64,000 bases of DNA from Liquorilactobacillus nagelii DSM 13675 (GTDB lineage: Bacteria; Bacillota; Bacilli; Lactobacillales; Lactobacillaceae): assembly GCF_019444005.1 (NCBI RefSeq), contig NZ_CP049304.1, positions 2,418,001-2,482,000 on the forward strand, in the 5' to 3' direction. This document shows positions 55,721 through 64,000 of the stretch, piece by piece (position 1 is the stretch's first letter; each line of letters begins with the position of its first letter). The translations under genes and the position numbers were made by a program. The notes beneath the pieces are model-generated. The model made no database searches and was not told the origin of the DNA. It saw only the letters and a list, made by a program, of their open reading frames with translations.

Positions 55721-55903
55721 TTATTTCCAAAAAATAAATTGAGCAATAAAAATTGAGAATACAAAAACAATTAATCCCCAAATGAAAGTTCCTGTAAAGG
55801 CCCAAATATTTATTCCTAAGAAGATACCAATCATGATGATTGCTTCTGATTTCTGTTCTCGTTTCACCAATGATGTTGAACTTTGCTTAATTTGTTTTTT
55901 CAT
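55721..55903 (-). CDS. Small membrane protein of unknown function
   Basis: A 60-residue protein with a basic N-terminus (MKKQIKQSSTSLVKREQKSE) and two hydrophobic stretches (IIMIGIFLGINIWAF, FIWGLIVFVFSIFIAQFIFW). ATG 55903 follows a perfect TAGGAGGAC site, which supports expression. The function is not recognised. It lies opposite the gat operon and diverges from it. Confidence 0.65.
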   Translation of the reverse strand: MKKQIKQSSTSLVKREQKSEAIIMIGIFLGINIWAFTGTFIWGLIVFVFSIFIAQFIFWK

Positions 55904-56034
55904 AATGTTAAGTCCTCCTAAAGACAAAATTTTGCTAATTAATTAAATAAGTTTGAATGAGTTAAGTAGATTTAATTACTTGTAATTTATTTTAATTATC
56001 TACAATTTCAAACAAAAAATGTTCTTTAATTGTA

Positions 56035-56063
56035 TTGACAATTACATTGTAACCGATTACTAT
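56035..56063 (+). promoter_or_regulatory. gat operon promoter with cre box
   Basis: TTGACA (56035-56040) and TACTAT (56058-56063) are 17 bases apart. TGTAACCGATTACT (56048-56061), a near-perfect cre, covers the spacer and -10. Downstream AAACAAAA repeats (56072-56093) resemble those before lacR and may bind LacR. Confidence 0.7.
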
Positions 56064-56118
56064 AGGTTTGTGAACAAAATTAAACAAAAACAATCATAAT
56101 AAAACAGGAGGTGAAAAA

Positions 56119-56610
56119 GTGGAGACAAAGAAAAATCAGATGTTGTTCGCAAAAAAAGATGTTTTTATTTCAGATCAATCGGGGCAAAAGGGGGTATTTG
56201 AAGAAATTTCAAAAACGTTATTGAATGAAGGATTAGTGAAAAATGAATTTTTAGAAAATTTAGTAATGCGAGAAAAAAATTTTCCAACTGGAATAGATTT
56301 GTCTGTAGTTGACGTGGAATTTCCTAATGTAGCAATTCCACATACTGAAGGAGAATTTGTCAATGTACGACGTGTGATTCCAATAAAGTTATTAAAACCA
56401 ATAAGATTTTTTAATATGATTCAACCAGAACAGGAACTTAAAGTAAGTTTCATGTTTATGATTCTAAACAATGATCCTGAAGGACAAGCGAATGTTTTGG
56501 CACAGATTATGCAATTCTTAACTACTACATCTAAGGAAAAACTGAAAGAATTTTTTGAAATGAAAGAAACAGATGAAATATATAACTTTTTGAATAATAA
56601 TTTTGAGTAA
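56119..56610 (+). CDS. gatA: PTS galactitol-type EIIA component
   Basis: A 163-residue PTS EIIA of the fructose/galactitol fold. The phosphorylated His is in VAIPHTEGEFVNV (about residue 75). It passes phosphate from HPr to GatB. GTG 56119 follows an AGGAGGTG site. It is first in gatA-gatB-gatC, followed by a small membrane protein and then the lacR group. Since tagatose-6-phosphate genes follow, the imported sugar is probably galactose or galactitol. Confidence 0.9.
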   Translation: METKKNQMLFAKKDVFISDQSGQKGVFEEISKTLLNEGLVKNEFLENLVMREKNFPTGIDLSVVDVEFPNVAIPHTEGEFVNVRRVIPIKLLKPIRFFNMIQPEQELKVSFMFMILNNDPEGQANVLAQIMQFLTTTSKEKLKEFFEMKETDEIYNFLNNNFE

Positions 56611-56630
56611 TAATTTAGGAGGAATGACTT

Positions 56631-56936
56631 ATGATTAAAGTTTTAGCTGCATGTGGGGCTGGAGTAAACTCGAGCCATCAAATTAAAGATGCTCTAGAAA
56701 CTGAATTTAAAAATAGAGGATATGATCTGAAAGCAGATGCTGTCATGGTTAAAGACATCACAGCTGATATGATTGATAATTACGATATCTTTACGCCGAT
56801 TGCTAAAACTGATTTAGGGTTTGAACCGAAAATCCCAGTTATTGATGCTGGTCCGATTTTATATCGTATTCCAACAATGGCTAAGCCGGTCTATGACAAG
56901 ATTGAGGCGGTTATCAAAGAAAAAGGTTTGAAGTAA
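56631..56936 (+). CDS. gatB: PTS galactitol-type EIIB component
   Basis: A 101-residue EIIB. The phosphocysteine loop is VLAACGAGVNSSHQIKDAL at residues 3-21. It transfers phosphate from GatA to the incoming sugar bound to GatC. ATG follows TTAGGAGG. Length and motif are typical of GatB. Confidence 0.93.
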   Translation: MIKVLAACGAGVNSSHQIKDALETEFKNRGYDLKADAVMVKDITADMIDNYDIFTPIAKTDLGFEPKIPVIDAGPILYRIPTMAKPVYDKIEAVIKEKGLK

Positions 56937-56966
56937 TTTAATTTCACTTTTTAGGAGCGTGAGAAA

Positions 56967-58376
56967 ATGTTACAGACAATAATTCAAGTTTCAAATACGG
57001 TTTTTAAACCGATTATCAACTTGGGTGCGGCGCCGATTATGTTAATTGTTTTAACTCTGATTGCTTTGTTGTTTGGGGTTAAGTGGACGAGGGCTTTGGA
57101 AGGCGGCATTAAGTTAGCAATCGCTCTTACTGCGATTAGCGACATTATTAACATATTAACGACTGCTTATCAAGTCCCGTTAGATGCTTTTGTAAAATCG
57201 ACGGGCATTTCATTAAAGATTATCGATGTTGGCTGGGCCCCGTTGGCAACAATTACTTGGGGCTCACCTTATACGCTATTCTTTTTGCTGATTATGATTA
57301 TTGTAAATATTATTATGTTGGCTTTGAATAAAACAAACACACTTGACGTAGATATTTTTGATATTTGGCATCTTTCATTTACCGCTTTAATGGCGATGTA
57401 TTTTGGCGCTAATTTATTAGTAGCAACTATTTTAATTATCTATATTGGTGTTTTAAAAATTATCAACTCAGATTTGATGAAACCGACATTCAACGATTTA
57501 CTGGATGCGCCAGATGATAATCCGATGACTACAACACATTTAAACTATATGATGAATCCTGTTATTATGGTTTTTGATAAAATTTTCGATAATATTTTCC
57601 CATGGTTAGATAAATACGATTTTGATTCTGCTGAACTGAATAAAAAGATTGGTTTTTGGGGAAGTCATTTTGCAATTGGATGCTATTTAGGTGTTTTTGT
57701 TGGTTTAATTGGTCGTCAAGATCCAAAAGAAATTTTCACTTTAGCCTTTACTGGTGGCGTCTGCTTGGAATTGTTTAGTCAAATTGGTTCTTGGTTCATC
57801 GCTGCTGTTGAACCGTTGTCACAAGGAATTTCAGATTTTGCAACAAAACGTTTGAAAGGCCGTCGTTTTAATATTGGACTTGATTGGCCATTCGTTGCTG
57901 GACGTGCTGAAATTTGGGCAGCTGCTAACTTTTTGGCTCCAGTCATGCTGATTGAAGCATTGGTTTTGCCGGGCAATCATATCATGCCTTTAGGTTCAAT
58001 TATCGCAATGGGTGTTACACCAGCTTTATTGATTGTCACTCGTGGGAAAATTATTAGAATGATTATTATTGGTGCGATTGAGATGCCAATTTTCCTGTGG
58101 GCTGGAACACTATCCTCGCCTTTCATTACTCATGTTGCAAAACAAGTTGGAGCATTTCCTTCTGGAGCAGCAGGACATCAAATTGCTGAAGCTACTAAAG
58201 AAGGTCCAATCGAACAATATTTAGCTTATTTAGTTGGTAAGGCTTCAACTGGCGAAATTTCATTTTTGATGTATGCGGCTCTTGGCTTGATTGCTTATGG
58301 TTTGATCTTCTGGTGGTATGCAAAACAAATGAAGAAGCGCAATACAGCTTATGCAGCAGCAAAAGAAGCTAAATAG
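56967..58376 (+). CDS. gatC: PTS galactitol-type EIIC component
   Basis: A 469-residue membrane permease of the GatC family with about 10-12 hydrophobic segments. Typical stretches are LGAAPIMLIVLTLIALLFG, RALEGGIKLAIALTA and RFNIGLDWPFVAGRAEIWAA. It translocates the sugar while GatB phosphorylates it. It ends with a basic tail, 17 bases before a small membrane protein gene. Confidence 0.93.
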   Translation: MLQTIIQVSNTVFKPIINLGAAPIMLIVLTLIALLFGVKWTRALEGGIKLAIALTAISDIINILTTAYQVPLDAFVKSTGISLKIIDVGWAPLATITWGSPYTLFFLLIMIIVNIIMLALNKTNTLDVDIFDIWHLSFTALMAMYFGANLLVATILIIYIGVLKIINSDLMKPTFNDLLDAPDDNPMTTTHLNYMMNPVIMVFDKIFDNIFPWLDKYDFDSAELNKKIGFWGSHFAIGCYLGVFVGLIGRQDPKEIFTLAFTGGVCLELFSQIGSWFIAAVEPLSQGISDFATKRLKGRRFNIGLDWPFVAGRAEIWAAANFLAPVMLIEALVLPGNHIMPLGSIIAMGVTPALLIVTRGKIIRMIIIGAIEMPIFLWAGTLSSPFITHVAKQVGAFPSGAAGHQIAEATKEGPIEQYLAYLVGKASTGEISFLMYAALGLIAYGLIFWWYAKQMKKRNTAYAAAKEAK

Positions 58377-58393
58377 TTAAGGATGTGTGATCA

Positions 58394-58558
58394 ATGAATC
58401 GTACAAAGGAATTAAGTCGAGTGATCAATTGGGCATTAGTAGTAATTGTGATTAATGTAATAGCCATGGCTTTTCCAAACGTTATTATCAAATCGATTGT
58501 TACAATTGCAACACTTTATTGTAGTTATAAAGCGATTAATATCAAATATAAATTTTAA
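58394..58558 (+). CDS. 54-residue membrane protein in the gat operon
   Basis: ATG 58394 follows AAGGATG and lies 17 bases after gatC. The product (MNRTKELSRVINWALVVIVI and onward) has a basic start, two hydrophobic stretches and a basic end (AINIKYKF). It may be a small accessory to the permease. No family is recognised; support is the ribosome binding site, tight spacing and sensible membrane topology. Confidence 0.6.
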   Translation: MNRTKELSRVINWALVVIVINVIAMAFPNVIIKSIVTIATLYCSYKAINIKYKF

Positions 58559-58604
58559 CTTTGCTTAAAATATGTAATTAATAAAACAAAAATAAACAAT
58601 TTTA

Positions 58605-58676
58605 TTGACGCGTTTTAAACAAAGTGCTAGCATTTGGCTTATTCAAACAAACAAAAGCAAACAAATAAAAGTAAAC
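58605..58676 (+). promoter_or_regulatory. lacR promoter and AAACAAA repeats
   Basis: TTGACG (58605-58610), 17 bases, then TAGCAT (58628-58633). From 58644 to 58676 the sequence repeats CAAACAAA-like units (AAACAAA, GCAAACAAA, AGTAAAC), a pattern common for DeoR-type regulators. Autoregulation is inferred. Confidence 0.6.
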
Positions 58677-58703
58677 TTAAGTCAAATGAGAGGATGAAGA
58701 AAT

Positions 58704-59465
58704 TTGTTAAAACGCGAACGCTTAATGACTATTTTAGAAGTTGTAAATGAAAAAGGAATTGTTACTGTAAATGATTTGATTGATCAGGTGAATGTTTCAG
58801 ATATGACAATTCGTCGTGACTTGGATGAACTTGCTCAAAGTGGAAAGTTAATTCGCATTCACGGCGGTGCTCAAAGTATTGAAAGCGAGGCATCAGCTGA
58901 ACTTTCACATATTGAGAAAAAGGAAATTCATATTACTGAAAAAATTGCGATTGCACAAAAAGCGGCTACCTTATTAAGAAATAACGATACAGTTTTTATC
59001 GGACCAGGAACAACCCTGGAATTAATGTGCAAATATATTGAAGATGTTCAAGATTTGAGAGTTGTAACGAATAGTTTGCCAATTTTTGAAACATTAAAAG
59101 ATAATCATTCAATTGAATTAACATTGATTGGTGGTACTTATCGCGAACGCTCTGGAGCATTTATTGGCGGTTTGACTAGCTCAACACTTGCACAATTTAA
59201 ATTTAATCGAGCTTTCATTGGAGTGAATGGAATTCACAATGATAGCATCATGACGGCCAGTATGGAAGAAGGCAGTTCTCAGACAATAGCTTTGAATAAT
59301 GCTACTCAGAAAATTGTTGTAGCTGATTATCACAAACTTAATAAGGATGATTTTTATAAATTCTATGATTTGTACGATATTGATTGCTTGATAACTAATA
59401 AAGAAGCCGGTGAGGAAAAGCTTAAACATTATCAGCAGTATACAGAAGTAATTGTTAGTGATTAA
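58704..59465 (+). CDS. lacR: DeoR family regulator of tagatose pathway genes
   Basis: A 253-residue DeoR protein. The N-terminal helix-turn-helix reads [19 protein letters not shown] and [19 protein letters not shown] with IRIHGGA. The C-terminal sugar-phosphate-sensing domain has [11 protein letters not shown] and VNGIH. The start is TTG 58704, well spaced from GAGGATGA. Known LacR proteins respond to tagatose-6-phosphate. It is followed at once by lacA, lacB and lacD. Confidence 0.9.
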   Translation: MLKRERLMTILEVVNEKGIVTVNDLIDQVNVSDMTIRRDLDELAQSGKLIRIHGGAQSIESEASAELSHIEKKEIHITEKIAIAQKAATLLRNNDTVFIGPGTTLELMCKYIEDVQDLRVVTNSLPIFETLKDNHSIELTLIGGTYRERSGAFIGGLTSSTLAQFKFNRAFIGVNGIHNDSIMTASMEEGSSQTIALNNATQKIVVADYHKLNKDDFYKFYDLYDIDCLITNKEAGEEKLKHYQQYTEVIVSD

Positions 59466-59491
59466 AAAATTTTAGAGATGGAGGATTAGCA

Positions 59492-59920
59492 ATGAAAATC
59501 GCATTAGCAGCAGATAAAGCAGGATTTGAACTGAAAGAACACATTAAAAAGTTTTTGACAGATAAGGGATATGATGTCCTTGATTTAACGGCAGCACCAG
59601 CAGTGGATTTTGTTGATTCATCTGTTAAACTTGCTCAGACCGTTTTGGCTAAAAAAGCTGATCGTGGAGTGATGTTTGATGAATATGGTGTCGGCTCAGC
59701 GATGGCTAGCAATAAAGTTCATGGGATGGTTACAGCAAATGTCACTGAAGAAAATACGGCCCATATGACTACGCAACATAATGGTGCAAAAGCAATTGCT
59801 ATTGGAGCTGGAATTGTTGGTCCTAAATTAGCTGAGAATATTGTAAAAGCATATTTGAGCGTTAACTATGCAGGTGGACGTCATCAAATTAGATTGGATA
59901 TGCTGGAGAAAATGTACTAA
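59492..59920 (+). CDS. lacA: Galactose-6-phosphate isomerase subunit LacA
   Basis: A 142-residue RpiB-like protein ([38 protein letters not shown]). With LacB it forms the isomerase that turns galactose-6-phosphate into tagatose-6-phosphate. ATG follows ATGGAGGAT. The LacA chain lacks the usual CGTG motif, as expected, while LacB has it. Confidence 0.95.
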   Translation: MKIALAADKAGFELKEHIKKFLTDKGYDVLDLTAAPAVDFVDSSVKLAQTVLAKKADRGVMFDEYGVGSAMASNKVHGMVTANVTEENTAHMTTQHNGAKAIAIGAGIVGPKLAENIVKAYLSVNYAGGRHQIRLDMLEKMY

Positions 59921-59951
59921 TTAAAAATAATTTTGACGGAGGGAATAGATA

Positions 59952-60470
59952 ATGATTATTGCACTAGGAAACGATCATATTGTTACAAGTGTTAAAATGC
60001 AGATTTCAGATTTTTTAAAAGCTAATGGACATCAAGTAATTGATGTTGGTACCTATGACAATACTCGCACGCATTATCCAATTTACGGTTTGAAAGTTGC
60101 TGATTTGGTACGTGATGGGAAAGCTGACTTAGGGGTTGTTCTTTGTGGAACAGGTGTTGGTATTTCGACAGCAGCAGATAAGAATATTGGGATTCGCGCT
60201 GCTTTGGTTGGTGATGTTGCCTCAGCAAAATACGCTAAAGAAGAATTGAATGCTAATGTGATTTCATTTGGTGGAGCAGTTGTCGGTGAACACTTGGCAG
60301 AAGATCTTGTTGCTGCATTTTTAGATGCTGAATATCATGAAACGCCAGAAAATAAGAAATTAATTGAAAAAATTAATCAAGTTGAAGAAGATAATTCTCA
60401 ACAACATGATAATCCACATTTCTTTGATCATGAGTTGAAATTGTGGTCAGAAGGATACTATCACGATTAA
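59952..60470 (+). CDS. lacB: Galactose-6-phosphate isomerase subunit LacB
   Basis: A 172-residue partner of LacA. It has [20 protein letters not shown] at the start, the catalytic-site [15 protein letters not shown] and [20 protein letters not shown]. The length matches LacB. ATG follows CGGAGGG. It is 31 bases after lacA and 13 bases before lacD. Confidence 0.96.
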   Translation: MIIALGNDHIVTSVKMQISDFLKANGHQVIDVGTYDNTRTHYPIYGLKVADLVRDGKADLGVVLCGTGVGISTAADKNIGIRAALVGDVASAKYAKEELNANVISFGGAVVGEHLAEDLVAAFLDAEYHETPENKKLIEKINQVEEDNSQQHDNPHFFDHELKLWSEGYYHD

Positions 60471-60483
60471 GGAGGGGTAATTA

Positions 60484-61485
60484 GTGGATGCTTTATTAAT
60501 TGTTAATGAAGAAAAAAAGAAGTATTTAAAAAATCTTTCAAATGAAAGCGGTGTTATAGCTGCTTTGGCAATTGATCAACGTGGCTCTTTGAAAAAAATG
60601 CTGGCACAAGCAGCTGGAAAGCCTAGTAATGAAACTGATATCGTTGAATTCAAGAAATTGATTTCAAGTGAATTAACTCCGTATGCTTCAGCAATTTTAC
60701 TTGATCCAGAATATGGATTGCCAGCTGCTGACAAAAGAGCTGCCAATGCTGGGTTATTGATTGCTTATGAGAAAACCGGTTATGACACAACTGAACCGGG
60801 GAGAATGCCAGACTTATTAGCGGATTGGTCAGCTTTAAAACTTAAAGAGGCAGGAGCAGATGCAATTAAGTTTATGCTGTATTATGACGTTGATGAACCA
60901 GAAGAAATCAATCGGAAAAAGCAGGCATTTGTTGAACGAGTTGGGGCTGAAAGTGCAGCAGCTGGATTACCATTTTTCTTAGAGCTGATGTCATATGATG
61001 CTAAGATTGCTGATACTAAGAGTAAAGAATATGCAGCAGTTAAACCGCATAAAGTTAACGCTATGATTAAGGAATTTGCCAAGGATCGTTATTTGGTAGA
61101 TGTTTTGAAAGTAGAAGTTCCGGTAAATATGGCTTATGTAGCTGGTTACAGTGGAGAAAACGAAGCGGTTTATTCAAAAGAAGAAGCGGCAGAATATTTT
61201 AAAGAACAAACAAAAGCAACCAATAATGTGCCATTTATTTTCTTAAGTGCTGGGGTCAGTGCTGAACTTTTCCAAGAGACATTGAAGTTTGCAGCAGCAG
61301 CAGGATCAAGCTTTAATGGAGTACTTTGTGGTCGCGCAACATGGCGTGGAGCAATTGAACCGTTTGCCAAGGAAGGAAAAGAAGCCGGAAAACAGTGGTT
61401 GGATGATCAGGGACGAAAGAATATAGAGGAATTGAATGATGTTTTAAAGACAACAGCCAACTCTTTATTTGAAAAACTTGATTGA
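60484..61485 (+). CDS. lacD: Tagatose-1,6-bisphosphate aldolase
   Basis: A 333-residue class I aldolase that splits tagatose-1,6-bisphosphate into dihydroxyacetone phosphate and glyceraldehyde-3-phosphate. It shows LAIDQRGSLKKML, LLDPEYGLPAA, DAIKFMLYYDVDE and the Schiff-base lysine region VDVLKVEVPVNM. GTG 60484 follows AAGGAGGGG. An internal terminator-like hairpin follows before lacX. Confidence 0.96.
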   Translation: MDALLIVNEEKKKYLKNLSNESGVIAALAIDQRGSLKKMLAQAAGKPSNETDIVEFKKLISSELTPYASAILLDPEYGLPAADKRAANAGLLIAYEKTGYDTTEPGRMPDLLADWSALKLKEAGADAIKFMLYYDVDEPEEINRKKQAFVERVGAESAAAGLPFFLELMSYDAKIADTKSKEYAAVKPHKVNAMIKEFAKDRYLVDVLKVEVPVNMAYVAGYSGENEAVYSKEEAAEYFKEQTKATNNVPFIFLSAGVSAELFQETLKFAAAAGSSFNGVLCGRATWRGAIEPFAKEGKEAGKQWLDDQGRKNIEELNDVLKTTANSLFEKLD

Positions 61486-61492
61486 TGCTTTA

Positions 61493-61537
61493 AAGAGAAG
61501 CAAACGAGTATTTTATCGAGTGCTTCTCTTATTTTTT
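61493..61537 (+). terminator. Terminator or attenuator between lacD and lacX
   Basis: AAGAGAAGCA and TGCTTCTCTT form a 10-bp stem, extended inside by CGAG/ACGAG-type pairing, followed by ATTTTTTG. It may lower transcription into lacX, DUF4867 and lacC. Confidence 0.75.
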
Positions 61538-61559
61538 GACAAAATTAGGGGATGGAAAA

Positions 61560-62438
61560 ATGATTACGATCGAAAATCAATATTTTCAAGCAGAAATTGA
61601 TTTACATGGTGCACAATTAACACATCTATATCACAAAAAAGCTGATTTTGATTATCTTTGGAATAACTCAGCTTGGAACAAACATGCGCCCTTACTTTTC
61701 CCAGCAATTGGTCGTTCTAATCAGGAACAATATTTATTGAATCATCATCCTTATCCAATGCCGCAGCATGGTTTTATTGCCGATCAGGATTTTCAAGTGA
61801 TTAGCCAGACTAAGAGTAAAGTTTCTTTGCAGACTGAAGCAACAGCAGCAACTAAAAAGTTTTTTCCATTTGATTTTGTTTTGGAAGTAACTTTTGGTTT
61901 AACATCAGTGGGGTTAAAAAGTTTTTTTACAGTAATAAATAATTCAAAGAAAGTTATGCCATTTTCATTGGGGTCACATCCAGCTTTTAATGTACCAATA
62001 ATTTCCAAAACTGAATTTTCGGATTATTATTTGGAATTTGCGGGAGATTTTGAATTACCTTTAAAAGCTTTTGAAATTATAAAAGCTCCTGCTCCATATC
62101 GCACAGGAAAGATTGAAACCTTTGCAAACCAAAAAAGAGTTCCCTTAACACATGATTTGTTTTCGAAAGGATTAAGGATTATTGCTAATCAACAAGTTAA
62201 ACAAGTAAAATTGGCATCAGACAAAACGGAACATCAAATTATTGTTAAACTGGATGATTTTCCAAATGTTTGTCTTTGGACAAAAGAAGATAAAAATCTG
62301 TCGTTCTTATGCATTGAACCCTTTAGTGGATTGCCCGACATTTTGGGAGAACCTGTTGACTGGTATACCAAAGAAGCCAATTTACAGTTGAAACCAGCAA
62401 AAAGTAAACAATTGCAGTACGAATTACTATTAAAGTAA
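61560..62438 (+). CDS. lacX: Aldose 1-epimerase family protein LacX
   Basis: A 292-residue LacX. It shares DYLWNNSAWNKHAP, LFPAIGRSNQ, MPQHGFIAD, SLGSHPAFNVP and CIEPFSGLPD with the two uronate-cluster paralogues. In lactic acid bacteria LacX is part of tagatose-pathway operons and is thought to act on sugar anomers. ATG 61560 follows AGGGGATGG. It lies after the lacD attenuator and 12 bases before the DUF4867 gene. Confidence 0.9.
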   Translation: MITIENQYFQAEIDLHGAQLTHLYHKKADFDYLWNNSAWNKHAPLLFPAIGRSNQEQYLLNHHPYPMPQHGFIADQDFQVISQTKSKVSLQTEATAATKKFFPFDFVLEVTFGLTSVGLKSFFTVINNSKKVMPFSLGSHPAFNVPIISKTEFSDYYLEFAGDFELPLKAFEIIKAPAPYRTGKIETFANQKRVPLTHDLFSKGLRIIANQQVKQVKLASDKTEHQIIVKLDDFPNVCLWTKEDKNLSFLCIEPFSGLPDILGEPVDWYTKEANLQLKPAKSKQLQYELLLK

Positions 62439-62450
62439 GAGGATGATTAA

Positions 62451-63131
62451 ATGACCGATGCGAACACTTTAAATAAATTACAACAGAAAAATTCTGAATA
62501 TCATATTGAACAAATTAATCAAGCTAATTTCAAAGTATATGGCAATGTATTGTCAGATTATGATTTGACAGAAGTAAAAAGTTTCTTTGCTGAAAATGTA
62601 TCTTACGGAGAAAATGGAAATTCCTATAATCCATCTAATCAAGAATTAGAAAGAATTTCCGTTATTCAAAAAATTGGGAATGATATTTTTGCCGGAATGA
62701 ATTTCTCAGCCGGAGAATGTACCGGTCAAGCTCAAAGTTTTTCAGCAGTTGAATATCACCAGGGCAGTGAAGTTAATATTATGTTAACTGATGTTGTAAT
62801 GGTTTTAGGAAAAAGATCGCAAATTCAAAATGGTTTATTTAATGCAGCAACTGAGGCCAGAATATTTTTTATTCCAGCAGGAACGATAATTGAAATGTAT
62901 AGCGACACACTGCATTATAGTCCAATTAAAGTGGAAAGCAGTGGTTTCAAAGCTGTCGTGATGGTTTTACAAGGAACTAATCAACCATTGCCGGCCGGTT
63001 TTAAATCAACTAATCCTTGGATAGTTAAAAAAAATAAGTTTCAAGCAGCGCATGCAACTAGAAAAGACAAATTAGCGGCTGGTAGTGTGGAAGGCGTTTC
63101 AGGTAAATTAATCAAATTAGAGCAAATTTAA
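62451..63131 (+). CDS. DUF4867 family protein
   Basis: A 226-residue protein that I place in DUF4867, often found in lac/tagatose operons of Firmicutes. It contains ECTGQAQSFSAVEYHQGSE, ARIFFIPAGTIIEMYSDTLH and GFKAVVMVLQGTNQPLP, and looks like a cupin-type beta-barrel with conserved His and Glu residues. A role as a sugar-phosphate isomerase or metal enzyme is only a guess. ATG follows AGAGGATGA; lacC follows 16 bases on. Confidence 0.75.
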   Translation: MTDANTLNKLQQKNSEYHIEQINQANFKVYGNVLSDYDLTEVKSFFAENVSYGENGNSYNPSNQELERISVIQKIGNDIFAGMNFSAGECTGQAQSFSAVEYHQGSEVNIMLTDVVMVLGKRSQIQNGLFNAATEARIFFIPAGTIIEMYSDTLHYSPIKVESSGFKAVVMVLQGTNQPLPAGFKSTNPWIVKKNKFQAAHATRKDKLAAGSVEGVSGKLIKLEQI

Positions 63132-63147
63132 AAAATGGGGTGAGTAG

Positions 63148-64000
63148 ATGATTTTAACAGTAACGATGAATCCTTCAATTGATATGGCTTATGATTTATC
63201 ACAATTAAAGTTAGATCAAGTTAATCGAGCTGCTAATGTGCAAAAAACAGCAGGGGGTAAAGGCTTAAACGTTACCCGCGTAATTAATCAAATGGGACAA
63301 CCAGTAATTGCAACCGGATTGCTAGGTGGGAGATTCGGACAGTTTATTAATGATAAGCTAATTGAAGAAAAAATAGCTGCATCTTTTACAGAGATTGCAG
63401 GTGAAACTCGAAATTCAATTGCTTTGCTGCATGATGGCGGTAAGCAAACTGAAGTTTTAGAAAGAGGACCACAAATTGCTTTACGTGAGCGGCAGAACTT
63501 TTTGAGTGATTTCAAAGAATTATTGAATAAAGTTGATTTAGTGACAATTTCTGGTAGTTTGCCACAAGGACTTGAAGAAGATTTTTATTCTCATTTGATT
63601 GAAATTGCAGCGGAAAATAATGTTGCAGTATTGTTGGATACCTCGGGGCGTTCTTTAAAAAATGCTCTTGGGAGTACTTGCCAGCCGCTGCTGATAAAAC
63701 CTAATGCAGCTGAACTGGGGGACTTAGTTAATCAAAAGATATCAGATAATGATATAACTGAAGTTGTCGCCGCACTTAAAGACCCACTTTTGGCAAAGCT
63801 TAAATGGATTTCAACATCGTTAGGAAGTAATGGGGCGGTGGTTAAATTTGAAAACAAACTTTATCGGGCTGAAATTCCTCGAGTAGCGGCAATTAGCCCA
63901 GTTGGTTCGGGTGATGCGTCACTCGCTGGTTTGGCGATTGGTATTAGTTTAGGCAAAACACCAATTGATACAATCAAAACCTCAATGACACTGGGAATTT
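63148..64000 (+). CDS. lacC: Tagatose-6-phosphate kinase LacC, partial
   Basis: The gene runs off the window end; about 284 codons are visible. This PfkB kinase starts MILTVTMNPSIDMAYDLSQL, with the family motifs KTAGGKGLNVTRVI, TISGSLPQG and LIKPNAAELGDL. The catalytic region SPVGSGDASLAG matches the GSGD form seen in LacC and FruK. It makes tagatose-1,6-bisphosphate for LacD. ATG 63148 follows GGGGTGAG. Confidence 0.93.
   Translation, partial: MILTVTMNPSIDMAYDLSQLKLDQVNRAANVQKTAGGKGLNVTRVINQMGQPVIATGLLGGRFGQFINDKLIEEKIAASFTEIAGETRNSIALLHDGGKQTEVLERGPQIALRERQNFLSDFKELLNKVDLVTISGSLPQGLEEDFYSHLIEIAAENNVAVLLDTSGRSLKNALGSTCQPLLIKPNAAELGDLVNQKISDNDITEVVAALKDPLLAKLKWISTSLGSNGAVVKFENKLYRAEIPRVAAISPVGSGDASLAGLAIGISLGKTPIDTIKTSMTLGI

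Overview
The window is a stretch of low-GC Gram-positive chromosome. The gene set points to the family Lactobacillaceae: LacS-type transport with a fused EIIA domain, phosphoketolase, lacABCD tagatose genes, class II GalT, cre boxes and strong AGGAGG ribosome binding sites. I cannot fix the genus or species from the sequence alone. No rRNA, tRNA, CRISPR array or replication origin was seen.

Layout. (1) 1-9.8 kb, housekeeping: a TPP-riboswitch-controlled ykoEDC thiamin/HMP ECF transporter on the minus strand (cut by the window start), a KtrB/TrkH potassium channel with a small leader protein, azlCD, cfa, a DedA protein, a membrane-anchored repeat protein, and a histidine phosphatase that appears to start at ATT. 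(2) 9.8-30.8 kb, a large hexuronate island. A GntR regulator and a kdgK-eda pair face a glucuronate operon (uxuB-uxuA-uxaC-GPH transporter-epimerase-kinase). A second kdgK-eda pair with a LacI regulator follows, then a galacturonate operon (uxaB-uxaA-uxaC), an HxxxDG acyltransferase-like gene and a second epimerase-kinase pair. The Ashwell pathway is therefore present in both branches, and several steps are duplicated. (3) 30.8-38.6 kb, a decayed mobile region: two ISL3-family remnants, mazEF, an IS256-family transposase, a GPH transporter, an AraC fragment and a divergent metK. (4) 38.6-43.8 kb: a T-box-controlled amino acid permease, phosphoketolase and a GntR/UTRA regulator. (5) 43.9-54.3 kb, lactose/galactose use: galR, a GH42 beta-galactosidase and lacS on the minus strand, facing galK-galT-galM-galE. 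(6) 54.5-64 kb: a butanediol-type dehydrogenase, a galactitol-type PTS (gatABC) with a small membrane protein, then lacR-lacA-lacB-lacD-lacX-DUF4867-lacC. This last group is the tagatose-6-phosphate pathway and is cut by the window end.

How they work together. Glucuronate and galacturonate converge on 2-keto-3-deoxygluconate (KDG), which KdgK and Eda convert to pyruvate and glyceraldehyde-3-phosphate. Lactose taken up by LacS is split by the GH42 enzyme, and its galactose enters the Leloir pathway. Sugar imported by the Gat-type PTS enters as a phosphate and is processed through tagatose-6-phosphate. Candidate CcpA sites in front of four of these systems suggest common carbon catabolite control. 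A shared TGTTnACGnnAACA palindrome ties the galacturonate genes to the LacI regulator inside the island. The least explained parts are the duplicated epimerase-kinase cassettes, whose kinases carry DRVGAGD instead of DTVGAGD, and the metK paralogue between mobile elements.
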